A stretch of 64,000 nt of DNA from Lineus longissimus (GCF_910592395.1 NC_088323.1:8492001-8556000); one strand, 5' to 3'. Counted from the first letter of the stretch, positions 37,711 through 50,163 are shown. Program-made: numbers and translations. Notes: generated by a model not told the origin, from the letters alone.

Positions 37711-38589
37711 ATTGTCCGACTTTTCCCCGACTTTGTCCAAAAGGTCGATTTCCATAAAACCTGTGAAAAAAAATGGGTCTTTCCAAAGTAGGCCATTAAA
37801 GATCAAAGGCCTCAATGGAATGAAGTTAATGAGGTGTGATGCAAATGTTACAGAGACATCTGTAATTTAAATATTATTACTTTTCCACCATCGCTGGCCT
37901 ATCTATTGTGCCACCGCAGGTCTTGTAGATATTCAGGTATACCAGTAGTCCCCTATGCTCAAGGATAGTGTAACAAAATCAACATTTAGCTCCTTCGTTT
38001 CGTCTTGGGACCTGTTTAAGTCCGCATTGTACATACAACCGCTGTGCCGTCAGTACTCGTTCTCCGTGTTTGTACTTTATGTGTACCTAGAAGATTTTTA
38101 CCGGAGCAGATTTTCGTGTTTGAAGACAATTTTACACAAAACTGTGTGGTGTTAGATCATCAAACTTTGGAGAGACCTTTGTCTCCTTAGGACCAATTTA
38201 CCTAGAGCTTCCTGGTAAGTTTATAAGTAACTGTGTATTTGTAATAAGTGTTTTTATGGGTGCAATTTCGGACTTTTGTAAACTTGTCCGCCATGTTTGA
38301 TGACGTCATTCTCATCAATTTGTTTGGAAGCTGGACCTTTGTTTTCACGTGTTGTAAGTTTTAAAGTGGTTCAAAAGCAGGATATTTTGAGCATAAAAGT
38401 GTTTTAAAATGTTTCATGTGGTAAAACTATGTTTATAGCATCTGGAGATGTCGATTTCAATGTTCTGGATTTTGAAGTGTGGTCACAAATTGTGCCTAAA
38501 GTTGGTGCATCTTTCAAAACTTTGAGCATCTTTCAAGAATCGTGATTTATCTGGGGACGGGGTAGCCCGTGGGAGGACCCGTAGGGGGG

Positions 38590-38597
38590 TATAAAAG
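38590..38597 (+). promoter_or_regulatory. TATA box within the solo LTR
   Basis: TATAAAAG preceded by GGGGGG, about 740 bp into the element. Downstream is a leader with short CAATTA repeats (CCAATTACACCAATTACATC and on). Confidence 0.5.
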
Positions 38598-39004
38598 CTC
38601 ATGTAAGCCCCAAAACAATCAGATTGCCTGCACACCAGGCCCAATTACACCAATTACATCAATTAGACCAATTAGCCAACTAGCGGTTCTCCTAGTAGAA
38701 CTCTTACTAGTACACTGAGTATTTTCATTTAGGTAAGGTTAGTACTGTCTTACATTCTGTCAGTGTCAGATTCCTCACGCACATGTTCATGCATTGTGTA
38801 GCATGCTAATAGCAGCACTGGTTATCCATGAGGATGAATGTACTTTGATTAATCTATAGACAAAGCAAAGGCAGTAGCCTTGATCTTTTTGGTTGTACCA
38901 ACTCCAAATTGACTTGAGTCAGCTCCTAAACCCAGAGGGTTATATTTGAGCAATCCTATCTAATCTATTGGTATTTCTGGGGAGGTAAACAATCAATTCT
39001 AAAT

Positions 39005-39199
39005 ATGCCAGAACCTTCGGTTCCCCTGAATGCACCAAGTGTGCACATATATCCAGATGATATCATCATCATTGGCACTTTTATAGAACTAGAAGATCTA
39101 GTTGAGTTTTTGGACGAGTTAATTGAACTCTTGGTCCGTCTTATAGAAGGCGAAGATATTGACATGAGTCAATATCCTTCTCTCAACCAGTTACTGTAA
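39005..39199 (+). CDS. Short acidic frame inside the LTR
   Basis: 64 residues from MPEPSVPLNAP, very acidic and helix-like in the middle (ELEDLVEFLDELIELLVRL). It lies about 400 bp downstream of the TATA box and could be a leader peptide. No family recognised; may be fortuitous. Confidence 0.2.
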   Translation: MPEPSVPLNAPSVHIYPDDIIIIGTFIELEDLVEFLDELIELLVRLIEGEDIDMSQYPSLNQLL

Positions 39200-39979
39200 A
39201 TATGAGATTGTTTGGGGAGTGTTTTAATCAGACCAAGCGCTGATTGCTGTGTTTAAAGAGTTCCATGTTGTGTCACTGTATTTGTGTAGTTGTAAATAGT
39301 TGTAAATAGTTGAAGTCAAGTGTTGATATTAAAATCTATAATCACATATAAGTGTCTGTCCTTTGTGGTAGAGTAGCATCTTCATCTTCCTGACTCATAT
39401 CCTCCAATTCTCCATGGCCCTGATCCCTTTTGAAAGTCCCTGCGTGAGGAATTCAGAAATGTCTTCCTGATTGTGCCTTTGTCCCTGTCTCTAGTGACAC
39501 CTTGACCGCTCGGAACGGCTTTCCCGTTACAATAGGAACATATAGGCCTAGTCATATTATGTCATTTATAATTTTTATCGAGAACAGCCTGTCGTGTCGA
39601 CGTGTACAAGAGAGTTCTGGATTAGTTAGCAAAGGGGAAGTACGGTTTGGATTTCCGTCTGTATGCCACTTTGTTGCAGCCAACTCAACCAACATTTATA
39701 CCGGGAAACATCAATTTACATGATTTATAAAGAAGCGTCGTGTTCATTGTTAGTAACACAGCAGCCAGGTTACGTTCACCTCAGGGATTCCATCGACCTG
39801 AGGGAGGACAAGAACTCGTATGGAGTAGCGTCCAGCTCAACGTTACACAAACACCCGTAGCAAACCTATTAAGCGTGAATACTAATTAGCTCCTCTATTT
39901 GGACACTTTGCATGTCACACATGATTGCATCTGGGTTCGGCCACTCCATGTTATAAGCAGGGGAAACCTTTCGAAAATA

Positions 39980-40520
39980 GACCTATTTTGAGGGTATGTA
40001 TTAAACTAAGACCTAAAGGGGATCTGAGTGTTTTAGTAAAAACTAAGATCCCGAAGTAAAAAACTGGGTCTTTTTACTTCAGGGATCTGTGTTTTTTAGT
40101 AAAAACTAAGATCGCCGAAGTAAAAAACTAAGACCCATATTTTTTTTCTGAACTTTTGGGTTACCAGGATATTTGGGGAAGAGCCGAGTTACAAAACACA
40201 GCTAAATACATGTAGGTAGTCTCAGACAAGAACAAGCTGTCATGGTCATGTGTGGCCGAGGAGAGGAGCGTCGTTTCAAGATGTTGGCACCAATTGGTTT
40301 GGTGGTTTGCATCAGCAATAAAACAGCCTCTATATGCATAGATCAGTTCTTCATATACATGTACATTGTATTACCCATGCCACTAAACCTGAGGAAAAAA
40401 ATTAGTTAAGAACTAATAACCCATCATTTTTTCTGCAGGTTTTGGGTTACCAGGATTTGGTGGTTTGCATCAGCAATAAGACATCTCTTATATGCATAGA
40501 TCAGTTCTTCATGTACTTTA
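39980..40520. repeat. Local duplications: GGGATCTG hairpin repeats and a 158-bp-offset duplication
   Basis: 40015-40140 holds two near copies of a unit with GGATCTG(A/T)GTTTT, AGTAAAAACTAAGATC and CGAAGTAAAAAACT, with self-complementary parts. TGGTTTGCATCAGCAATAA at 40303 recurs at 40461 together with TATGCATAGATCAGTTCTTC, and GGGTTACCAGGAT occurs at 40148 and 40444. Confidence 0.75.
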
Positions 40521-40884
40521 AAAACAACATATCCATGCCATGATACTTCCGTATACACCGCTGCATCAAAGACAATGGGGACCGTTTTGAAAAGTGAATA
40601 TGTTGTGTAATGCACAGGCTCCAATGATTGTATCATTGTCATTGATTGGTCCTGATAGAAAAATTGTTTGTTTCCAAACATTTGGTTCACCATGTATACT
40701 TGAAACGCCCATGCCACAAAACTTGAAGAAAAGATTATTGGTCTTAGTTTTATGCCAGTAATTTTTTTCACCTCTAACTTTGGTTACGCAAGTGATTTCC
40801 TGGCAGATTCACTAAAACTGGCCAGCATCTTGTAGTGGCACCTCTTCCAATTTTACAGCCTGTAATTTAGGGCAATTAATAAAT

Positions 40885-43488
40885 GAAATGGCCAGGGCCA
40901 TTGTGCTCACCTGTCGATATGAAAGGGAGAGTTTGAGGAAGAACTTGTCATTGTTAGGGGTTGATCATGCAATAGTTGTGGGATGGTGTGGTTTGTCTTG
41001 AAAAAGTGGTCAGATTGTTTTCCGCGTGCACATGGTACTAACGTTGGAATAGCTGAATGGGGGAAATTTGTGGGAGAAGCTGAGGGATGTTTTCTGGCGA
41101 ATTAAAACCAGTTTACATGTGTCTTAGCTATTCAGTGACTATTGAAAATGAACAGTGCATTTACATTTTGTAAAATCTGCTGTCATTGGCTGAAATTTGA
41201 GATGAATGGGATGTACCTGTGGAATTGTGCGTGATTACGATATTTTGAAAGGAGTATTTATCCTCGCCTTGTGATTGGAGAGAAGTGTTGAAAAATATGA
41301 TACAAGGACAATGAGGGACTGGCGTGAGTAATCCGCCACGTGGCGCTGCAATTGATCATATCAAAACTGTCCATTTCCAATGCATTATCATATTATTTCT
41401 GAGCCCAAAAATGATTGCTTATTTTCGACTGATTTCGGCGATGTTTGCATGTTCCTGCTTTAAATCTACTGAGCTATCAATTTTGTAAGATAATTTTGCG
41501 GAAAAAATGCGCGATGCCAGTTATTGGGCACGTTTTGTGTTGTTGCAATCTTGTGCAAAAATGTATGCAATGGTTTCGCGCGATTGACCTCATGCGACGT
41601 CAACAGACCAGAAATTATGTCATGACGTCAGAAGGTACGATCGATTGTGGCGCCGCCGTTGGCATATATCGTTATCACCAGTTCCTTATTGAAGCAAGGA
41701 ATGCACAGTATAGAATATGATGTACTAAGTAACTAGGTAGCAGTTTGTATTCATTTTTGAGATAACCAGATTCCCTCAAAATGGCCAAAGGGCTCCAAAG
41801 TTGACAATTTTTTCTTTATAATTTGCAAATCTCTAACCTTGAAATTGTGTTGGGTCCCGAAATTAGATTCAAGAAACCAAACTTTGAAGAAATCGGCCCA
41901 ATAGTTTTTGCACAGCGACCCAAAAGGGCAGTGTCAGTGACATTTACTTATGAATCCGACTATAGGCCTAACTATAAAAGCACTGATGACAGCTGTGCTA
42001 CACTTTCATCATTATCATCATCTACTTTAGTCAACCAGCTCAGATGACCTTTCTTGGGGCAGTGATCGGTAACGGTGAACTTCTTCCGACCCAACAGGCA
42101 AATGTTTACATTCGTGTCTCCGTGTATCATAGATTCAAGTGTATACTAACACGGTTGTTGTGTTGACACACTGACTGACTCTGACACTATACATTTCTAC
42201 AGCGACGAAAAACGATCACAAAAATGGTTCTTTTTAAGCACTCGTGACATGTTTACAAAAATTAAAGCAAGTGTTTTTAGTGGAGGTTTACCTAATGAGT
42301 AGCGTCTGGGTGATTATAAACCATTAACTTGTGTTTAAAAGCCCACATTGTAACAAAAGGTTCCGGCTTGACGCTAATCTCCAATGACGGCAGCCGCCAT
42401 TTTGCCATACTCTCGAAACTTTGGGATCGTCAAATGCAATGGAAATCACATAATTTCTGACACACACTGCTACAATTCATCATTTTATTGTTCTTTCACA
42501 GTATTATTACGCCACCCCGATTCGCAAGGCAGCTTGTACCAACTGGCTCTGCATTGACTATCCCCATTCCAAGCCGAAGAACAGTGTGACAAGTTTCTCA
42601 TTTTACCTTCCAATCACAGTCAAAATTTTCTAAAACAACCGGCAATGAGGACAAACTAATAATCTCAAACCAATCACAAGAATGTAATCAACACATACGA
42701 CCTCATCCGAAGAGCGGATGATTAAGTTTTAGCATTGATTCAAGGTGATTTAATTCCTTCTTCGTCTCGCTTCAAATTCATAAAATGGCTGTCTTCCATA
42801 CTTGTAGTATGCAGATCTAGTGGCGCAGTACAACACTGCGCATCTGGGATACCCCGACGGATTGCCTCGAACCACGAAATTCAAAACTGCTGGCAATGTG
42901 CCAACTGACATTTTTGCACAATACCGCCACCTAGTGATATGAAACGAAATTAATCTATTTAATATCGAAACCTCTATATCAGGCCGACCTCTAAAACTAC
43001 ACTGACCTAAATCTGTGTCAACATGCAGAGATGCCCAATAGGTGTCTACATATCAAATCCAGAGAGTCTATGACCAATAGCAAAAAACGTGCCATGATCA
43101 AAGAAATTTTAGAGTTCGACCTCTGTGACCTGGAAATGAAGGTCAAATCAAAAACCCGTGTGATATGTGATGTACCTTTATTAGATACACCCACCATAAA
43201 ATTTTCATCGCTCTAGCTTTAACCATGCTTCAAAATGACAAAAATAGGTTTTCAAAGAGCGCCCCCTATATGGCAGACCAGCAGTCAAATTGCACTGATT
43301 TTCATTCTGAAGGAAGGTCTTGCCTAGGGGTACCCACACACCAAGTATAAACTTTCTGGGTCAAGCGGTTAAGAAACGTGCCACGATTTTGTCAAAAGTT
43401 AACGACGGACGACGACAACGACGACGGACGACGACTGACGCCAGACGCCGCGGTATCGTATAAGCTCACCGGACAGGTGAGCTAAAAA
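40885..43488. mobile_element. Possible non-autonomous element bounded by GCTCACCTGTC ends
   Basis: Left boundary CATTGTGCTCACCTGTC (about 40894) and right boundary GACAGGTGAGCTAAAAACAATG (43472-43493) are inverted partners. The right end is preceded by (GACGACG)n and CGCCGCGGTATCGTATAAGC, a combination common in dispersed invertebrate repeats. 42.9-43.3 kb has words such as GCGCCCCCTATATGG. No coding frame is credible. A target duplication is not clear, so the two ends may belong to separate elements. Confidence 0.4.
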
Positions 43489-43520
43489 CAATGCCTCTGA
43501 GAGACAATACCAGACTCGTG

Positions 43521-43570
43521 GTCAGGGGCTACAAATACCCTGTGGCCTTGGGGTATTTGTAGCCCCTGAC
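43521..43570. repeat. Perfect 20-bp-arm hairpin
   Basis: GTCAGGGGCTACAAATACCC and its exact complement are separated by 10 bases. The GGGCTACAAATACCCC word recurs at 45950-45990 and in part near 49180. Confidence 0.85.
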
Positions 43571-43661
43571 TAAAATTTAAAATTGCATGTTTTTTTATGG
43601 AGGAAAAAAATTTTTTTCACAGGTTTATGGTCTTTATAAGTAATAAAGCTCTCAATATTAT

Positions 43662-45377
43662 GGGTGTCTATAAACCGAAGACCAAAGACCGAAGACCGAA
43701 GATCGAAGATGGAAGACCCCCCCAAAACTATAAAACGAAGATCCCCCCAACTATAAAAGGAAGACCCTAATGTCAACTATAAAACGAAGATCCCCCCAAC
43801 TATAAAAGGAAGACCCTGATGTCAACTATAAAACGAAGATCCCCCCAACTATAAAAGGAAGACCCTAATGTCAACTATAAAACGAAGATCCCCCCATCTA
43901 TAAAAGGAAGACCCTAATGTCAACTATAAAACGAAGATCCCCCAATCTATAAAAGGAAGACCCTAATGTCAACTATAAAACGAAGATCCCCCCAACTAGA
44001 AAAGGAAGACCCTAATGTCAACTATAAAACGAAGATCCCCCCATCTATAAAAGGAAGACCCTGGTGGTTTTAGACCCTCAAGTTCAGTTACTGCAGACTT
44101 GCACGTCATAACACGTGACTGAGCATCTGTATTTCAACAAGCAAGCTAGCCTGAGTGCGGCGTAGTGACATAGGAGATCAGATCATTCAGGTAAATTCCG
44201 GATTTTCCTAACACTGCATTTAGGAGTTGGCGACCGACCTGCCAGTCTCGACCCATGATGGTGGAGGACCAATTCCATATTGGCCGTGTGATCAACTAAC
44301 CTGCTGGGAGCCTATGACGATACACACACATGCACATAGAAACAGCTTCTGGACGAAGCTGAGGGCTGGCTATGATGAGTACAGTGAGAAACTAGGTCAT
44401 ATTGGAGCACGGCTGCATGGTAACAGGTACGGGGCTCCCCGCCTTATGTAAACTGTGCCACTAAGCTGCTAAGGCTAGACACGACTGGTGTAGTACCCGG
44501 TACACTTACTTTCTCAAATCATTAATGTAGCATGGACCGAAAATGAAAACAAACTGTGCAGTAACTGAACATGAGAATGAAAACCATCAGGGTCTTCCTT
44601 TTATAGATGGGGGGATCTTCGTTTTATAGTTGACATTAGGGTCTTCCTTTTATAGTTGGGGGGGATCTTCGTTTTATAGTTGACATCAGGGTCTTCCTTT
44701 TATAGTTGGGGGGATCTTCGTTTTATAGTTGACATTAGGGTCTTCCTTTTATAGTTGGGGGATCTTCGTTTTATAGTTGACATCAGGGTCTTCCTTTTAT
44801 AGTTGGGGGATCTTCGTTTTATAGTTGACATTAGGGTCTTCCTTTTATAGATGGGGGATCTTCGTTTTATAGTTGACATTAGGGTCTTCCTTTTATAGAT
44901 GGGGGGATCTTCGTTTTATAGTTGACATTAGGGTCTTCCTTTTATAGATGGGGGGATCTTCGTTTTATAGTTGACATTAGGGTCTTCCTTTTATAGTTGG
45001 GGGGATCTTCGTTTTATAGTTGACATTAGGGTCTTCCTTTTATAGTTGGGGGGATCTTCGTTTTATAGTTGACATTAGGGTCTTCCTTTTATAGATGGGG
45101 GGATCTTCGTTTTATAGTTGACATCAGGGTCTTCCTTTTATAGTTGGGGGGATCTTCGTTTTATAGTTGACATTAGGGTCTTCCTTTTCTAGTTGGGGGA
45201 TCTTCGTTTTATAATTGACATCAGGGTCTTCCTTTTATAGTTGGGGGATCTTCGTTTTATAGTTGACATCAGGGTCTTCCTTTTATAGTTGGGGGGATCT
45301 TCGTTTTATAGTTTTGGGGGGGTCTTCCATCTTCGATCTTCGGTCTTCGGTCTTTGGTCTTCGGTTTATAGACACCC
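43662..45377. mobile_element. MULE-like palindromic element with 49-bp tandem repeats in both arms
   Basis: Ends GGGTGTCTATAAACCGAAGA and complement, exact 9-bp flanking duplication CAATATTAT (43653-43661 and 45378-45386). Both arms are tandem arrays of a 49-bp unit (CTATAAAACGAAGATCCCCC... AGGAAGACCCTAATGTCAA), about 6-7 units in the left arm and 14-15 in the right. The arms end in matching AGTTCAGTTACTGCA near 44077 and 44560. A unique core of about 460 bp lies between, with no recognised gene. The 9-bp duplication and long repeats fit Mutator-like elements. Confidence 0.88.
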
Positions 45378-45386
45378 CAATATTAT

Positions 45387-46166
45387 TCCAATCTAGGTTG
45401 ACGACGAAATTCTGCTGCATGTATCAAATGGTATTTATTGTATGTCGATGCAATCACTTCCCAACAATTTAAATAATATCGTCGCAAATTAGACTGATTT
45501 TAAACTGGTGTAAAAACACAAAGTTCTATTTATCACCTCTGTTGTACATTACACCTTGTGTCAGACAACATCTTGCGACATTCTGAATTGACTGACGGTC
45601 TTGTCGTGCGCCATTAAAAACTGTAGTTTCAGTTATGGGTCATGTGTCAACCCCAACTATAGCTGGCACCACTTAATGGTAATGCAATGTACCATAAGAA
45701 TTGCTGTTATCTAGCCAATGGTGAGGCTTTAACTAGAGACACCAGTAACTTTGAAAATATTAACATTATTTCGAAATAATTTCAAATAAACTAGTATGAA
45801 ACCTCAAATGTATCATTGTTGGTACAAAAAGGGTTAACAGTGTATCTAATTCGGATATATTTATGATCAAATGATATAATTCGGGTATAAGAATAAAAAA
45901 AACCTAGCATATTCATGATTTATGACAGGATATATTGAGCTATGGATAGGGGCTACAAATACCCCGAACCAACGGGCTACAAATACCCCGAGGGTACCTT
46001 GGTCAGAAAGTGTCTCTGAAAAATTTAGTTTTAATAATGACATCAAATGCCACATACAGCATTCTCTACACTCAATACTGATCACCTGAACCAAGTCTCA
46101 AATATATCAATGCTCTGCAAGTGTGGACAATTCAGACCTGCAAAAAGTTCGATCCCAACTTTTTTT
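45387..46166. other. No gene recognised
   Basis: Contains two GGGCTACAAATACCCCG words at 45948-45990 and otherwise A+T-rich sequence. Confidence 0.4.
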
Positions 46167-46432
46167 GGGCAGTATCTAAAACCACATACCTCATACCACA
46201 TACCCACATACCCACATACCATTTTTTTCAGGTGGGGCAATCCAATGACGGTTGAAGTATGGTCGAAATATCGACAGATGTTCCTCTTTGACAGAGTAAC
46301 ACATCTGATGGCGAAAGATAGAAATATCGACAAATTTCTTTTTAGCAGAAGAAAGTTGCAGACTCCCCCTTTAACAGAGGTTACTTGCAGTGGCGCCCTA
46401 TAAGTTCAAAATATCGTTTTGATTCACCTTTA

Positions 46433-47580
46433 ACATAACATAACATAACATAACATAACATAACATAATTTATTTCTCTCCAAAAACCCTTTCGGGTATA
46501 AGAGGTTACATGATTTAACATTTACATATGGTGGACCAAGCTGATTAATTCTTTACAAAAACTATGAAAATTGTCTAAGTTTACCCGGGAACATTTAGTC
46601 ATAATGCGATGGAAACATTCATGATAAAAAAACCTGAGGTAATTCTTTTAAGTTTGGAAACAACCTTACTCGCATGTGATGGAAATACGGACACGTAATA
46701 AAATAGTGAAGTTCGTCTCTTACACAAACCTGGTCACAAAGACCACAAATATTTTCTGCAGTCTCATTTCTATACATTCTGGTTACTGTTTCTGGGAATT
46801 TTATAGATCCAGTACGAAATTTACAAATACTGACCGTTTGATATAATGGTAATTTTTTAACATAGGGCTCCATATTCAGGTCTTGTTTAAACATTCTATA
46901 AATTGTACATCTGAAATCGTTATTTACCTCGTTTCTCCATAGCTGTTCACACTGGTCTCTCATTATCTGTTCAACTACAATTTTCAGTTCTCGTAGGGAC
47001 AAAACCTCGGGAGTATACCAAATTTGAGTGAGGCCACAGCTGTCTAGAACAGTTTTCACACTTTTACACCAGCCTTGGTTTAAATAACCCTTGTCTAAAT
47101 GCTCCCTCGTTATGTTATAAAAGATATAAGCCAATTTATATGTTTTTACAATTCTGAGTCTGTTCCAAAAAGATAACATTCGCACGGCTATGTGAATCTT
47201 CAAAGAGTATCGCCCAAGTTCTCACATTACCATTACTGTAGGAGTTCTTAACGGTAATCGTAGCAAATATTTGCAAAATTTAACTTGTACACGATCCAGC
47301 AACTCGGTGTTTTGGTTACCCCACACCTCACTACCATATAGCAAAACTGGTGTGACTACTTTGTCAAATATGTCTAGACTCAATTCGACCGTAAGAGAAA
47401 GTCTTCTGCACGCTCTTAGTACACCAAACATGGCTTTCATACCTTTATTATATCTATCTTTTATTGCCCTCGCAAAATTTCCATTATATGAGAATGTTAC
47501 GCCTAAGTATATGAAATGATCTACCAACTCGACCCTACCCCCATTATATCTAAATTCCGGTACCTTTAACAGTGACATCC
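46433..47580 (-). mobile_element. LINE C-terminal fragment with (ATGTT)n tail
   Basis: Minus-strand frame 47578-46619 with one in-frame stop (47222-47224). Patterns: YLGVTFSYNGNF, VTPVLLYGSEVWGN, VKFCKYLL and a Cys/His end CGLCDQVC...LHYFITCPYF, as in the C-terminus of several LINE clades. The 3' end is a TAACA/TGTTA pentamer run at 46433-46468. 5'-truncated. Confidence 0.8.
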
Positions 47581-47597
47581 GGTGGCGCCCTCTATAA

Positions 47598-48665
47598 TAA
47601 TACTAATATATAATAATATTTATTAAATTAGAGTGCTACAATAACGAATAAAGTCATTTCCTAAGCACTATACAAATATAATATATAAAGACATAAAATA
47701 AGTGCGACAGAAATAAAAAGAGTAGATTTTAATACATTATAAAATACATTTTTTGACATTTTTGATAAAAAAATTGACTAGACATTACTAAAATATTTTA
47801 TAAGAAGGTTAGTTTTTAGGCGTTTTTTGAATGCATTGGTGTCTGCAAGCTCGCGAAAAGAGACAGGGAGAGAGTTCCACAGCCTGAGAACCATCACACC
47901 AAGACTCCGATCCCCATATGAGCCCTTGGAACGTGGAATGGTAAGAAGCCATGGATCATCTGAGGACCGAAGCCCACGAGACGGCACACGCAGGCTGAGC
48001 AACCCTTACAAGTAGCTGGGACTATCCTCCTGATTATTATTTGTGTGCAATCAGGAGTAGAGCGTAATCTGGTAAAACTTGTATTTCAATTCTAGCTGAA
48101 ACAGCTGTGAGGACCTTGTACTCAATGCGCGAACTTACGGGCAACCAATGCAATTCCTTTAAGACATGTGTAATATGATCCCGCCTCTTGGTCTGGATGA
48201 GAAGTCGAGCTGCAGCATTTTGTGCTTTTTGCAGCCGATGTAACTCATAATGTGGCAGACCAAGAAGCAGGCCGTTCTGAAAATCGAGACGGGAAACCAA
48301 GGCATTTATTACACGGGCACATGAGGACCTGTCTAGATAACGCCGTATCTTGGAGATTCGACTAATCTGACAGTACACTCCCTGAACACATCTTGACACC
48401 TGCATGGACATACACATTTTTTTGTCGAAATGGGCACCATAGTTTTTGGCATGAGATGATGCTGAGACAGAGGTTGACACAATCTGGATATTTGGCAAAG
48501 GTACCAATTTGGCAAGCTGGCGATTTGGCGCGATAATCATGAACTCCGTTTTATCGTCATTACCCTTGAGCTGGTTAGGCTTCAGCCATCTCCTTATATC
48601 CCGTACACATGCTTCAGCCTTTGTGATCACTTCTCCTAAACCTTCCGAAGATTGAAATATCGACA
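47598..48665 (-). mobile_element. 5'-truncated CR1/L2-like LINE
   Basis: Two minus-strand frames: 48660-48037 (WLKPNQLKGNDDKTEFMII, SRLDFQNGLLLGLP, AARLLIQTKRRDHITHVL, LHWLPV) and 48002-47778 (RGLRSSDDPWLLTIPRSK, YGDRSLGVMVLRLWNSLP, FKKRLKTNLL), with a frameshift near 48.02 kb. An ATA/ATT run at 47598-47625 marks the 3' end. Related to, but distinct from, the copies at 6-7 and 24-27 kb. Confidence 0.85.
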
Positions 48666-49204
48666 GATCTCCCTTTAACACTAGAAAGTGACGGTGGCGC
48701 CCTCTAGGAATCAAATATCACCATATCCCCCTTTATATCGACAGATATTCCCATTTGGCAGAGTACCACATCCGGTGGAAATATCGACAAATTTCCGTTA
48801 AAAAACATACTTCCCCTTTAACATAAGCTACTGGCGGTGGCGCCCTCTAAGCTCGAAAATCGACAGATTTTCCTTTAACAATAGTTGTGAAGAAAAACTT
48901 CAACCGTCATTGGATTGCCCCACCTGGAAAAAATTGGCACATGGGAATGTGGGTATGTGGTATGTGGTGTGTGGTTTTAGATACAGCCCTTTTTTGTGCA
49001 TGTGTCTGATTTGTTTACTTCTTATAGCCAAAGCTCTTACATAACATGTTGCATTATCCAATTGTATTTATGTTGTGATACTCTAGATTCACCTCTTTCA
49101 TATCCATGCTTGGGTTGGCTGAATAATTCCATGGTTACCGGAATATGAATCAAAAACCCTGCCAGGGGTTACAATTACACCGGGGCTACAAATATCCCAT
49201 ATTA

Positions 49205-49517
49205 CCTTACAAATTCTCCCCTGCTTAAACATGGAGTGGCCCAATCATGCAAAGGGTCCAAAGGGGAGGAAGCAATTAGTATTCATACCTACGGTCACTC
49301 TGGGTGTTTGCATCACACCTCATGACCCCATTTAACAATGGCCTTTGATCTTTAATGGCCTACTTTGGGAAGACTTGTTTTTTTCACAGGTTTTCTAAAA
49401 ATCCGACCTTTTGGGCAAAGTCGGGGAAAAGTCGGACAATGTCGTAGAAATGTCGGAAACATCAGGAAAATGTTAGAGAAACCGTTGATAAGTCGGGAAA
49501 AGCCTCCCACTGGGGAT
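49205..49517. repeat. Uninterrupted copy of the 36.9-40.0 kb repeat, inverted
   Basis: Matches the three segments at 36935-37010, 37711-37845 and 39848-39968 in reverse orientation and continuously, so it gives the pre-insertion sequence. Contains a short tandem of GTCGGGAAAA-like words. Confidence 0.85.
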
Positions 49518-50163
49518 GTCGGGACCATTTCTTGGGAGAGTTCCGTCGATTACGGACGAAACACGAACGGGAACTCCGACTCGATTACAAGATCCTCGAC
49601 CAGAAATCGTTTAAACTTGGATGTTGACTCCAATTTGGAGACGATGATCGACTAGGGATCGTTGAAACATGGACGTGTTCTTCTAGTACAACAACAATAT
49701 TCGAAGTAACTTATATATTGGAGAAGTAATAATCCATACAAGAAGATTGAATGAATGAATGAGTTGAATAGAATCGAATCGAATTGAATGCCTTTCCCAG
49801 GCTTGCCCTGGGTTTATATACTCGCCAGCAGCTCGGAATGATTTGGTTATCAAGTAAGGTTTCCTTAATGATCTCCTGCTCACAGGTGGTTGGAATACGC
49901 TCCAGAGCTGTCTTACAACCAAATGAGGTAGAGTCAGCGGCCTATGTACTAATTGAGGAGAGCCTAAAAATATATTTTTCTCACGAATTCCGGACCTTTT
50001 GAGGTGTTGACGCATCATTCGAGGTGCTGACGCATCCACAAGAATCAACAAGTTTTATGTTTAACATTCCAAGATAAGAGATGAATAACATGTACCTTTG
50101 AGTTAATAGTTAATAACAAATACATGTATATACGTTTGAGTTTACAATTAAGCTTCTGTGACA
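49518..50163. other. No gene recognised
   Basis: Includes GACTCGATTACAAGATC and GATGATCGACTAGGGATC, which loosely resemble words in the 551-bp direct repeat downstream (GACTCGATGGCGATAATCGA), and AATCGAATCGAATTGAATG near 49770. Confidence 0.4.

Larger units (their letters stand above)
37846..39847 (+). mobile_element. Probable solo LTR, about 2.0 kb
   Basis: Begins TGTTACAGAG and ends AACGTTACA, flanked by CAAA on both sides (37842-37845, 39848-39851). The unoccupied counterpart near 49310 reads straight through (GATGCAAACACCC), so 2,002 bp were inserted with a 4-bp duplication. TG...CA ends, a TATA box at 38590 and no internal genes fit a solo long terminal repeat of a Gypsy- or BEL-type retrotransposon. 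The length is large for an LTR. Confidence 0.65.
36935..39968. repeat. Interrupted copy of a ~310-bp repeat
   Basis: Segments 36935-37010, 37711-37845 and 39848-39968 together match, in inverted orientation, the continuous copy at 49205-49517 (landmarks: CCAGTGGGAGG, CGGTTTCTCTAAC, CCTGTGAAAAAAA, GGCCATTAAAGATCAAAGG, GGTGTGATGCAAA, GCCACTCCATG). Two insertions split it, at 37011 and 37846. Confidence 0.85.
46167..48989. mobile_element. Inverted-repeat element split by two LINE insertions
   Basis: Left end GGGCAGTATCTAAAACCACA and right end complement (TGTGGTTTTAGATACAGCCC), then CCACATACC arrays, CAGGTGGGGCAATCCAATGA and CGGTTGAAGT, all inverted between 46167-46255 and 48895-48989. T-runs flank both sides. 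Internal modules of ATATCGACAGAT, CCCTTTAACA and GGTGGCGCCCTCT repeat several times. LINE fragments interrupt it. Confidence 0.75.

Noticed and set aside
43031-43216. Short frame within the AGCTCACC-bounded repeat
   Set aside because: Surrounding sequence is a dispersed repeat with no coding constraint.
44227-44451. 74-codon frame in the core of the MULE-like element
   Set aside because: No transposase or other family pattern; too short and no partner exons.
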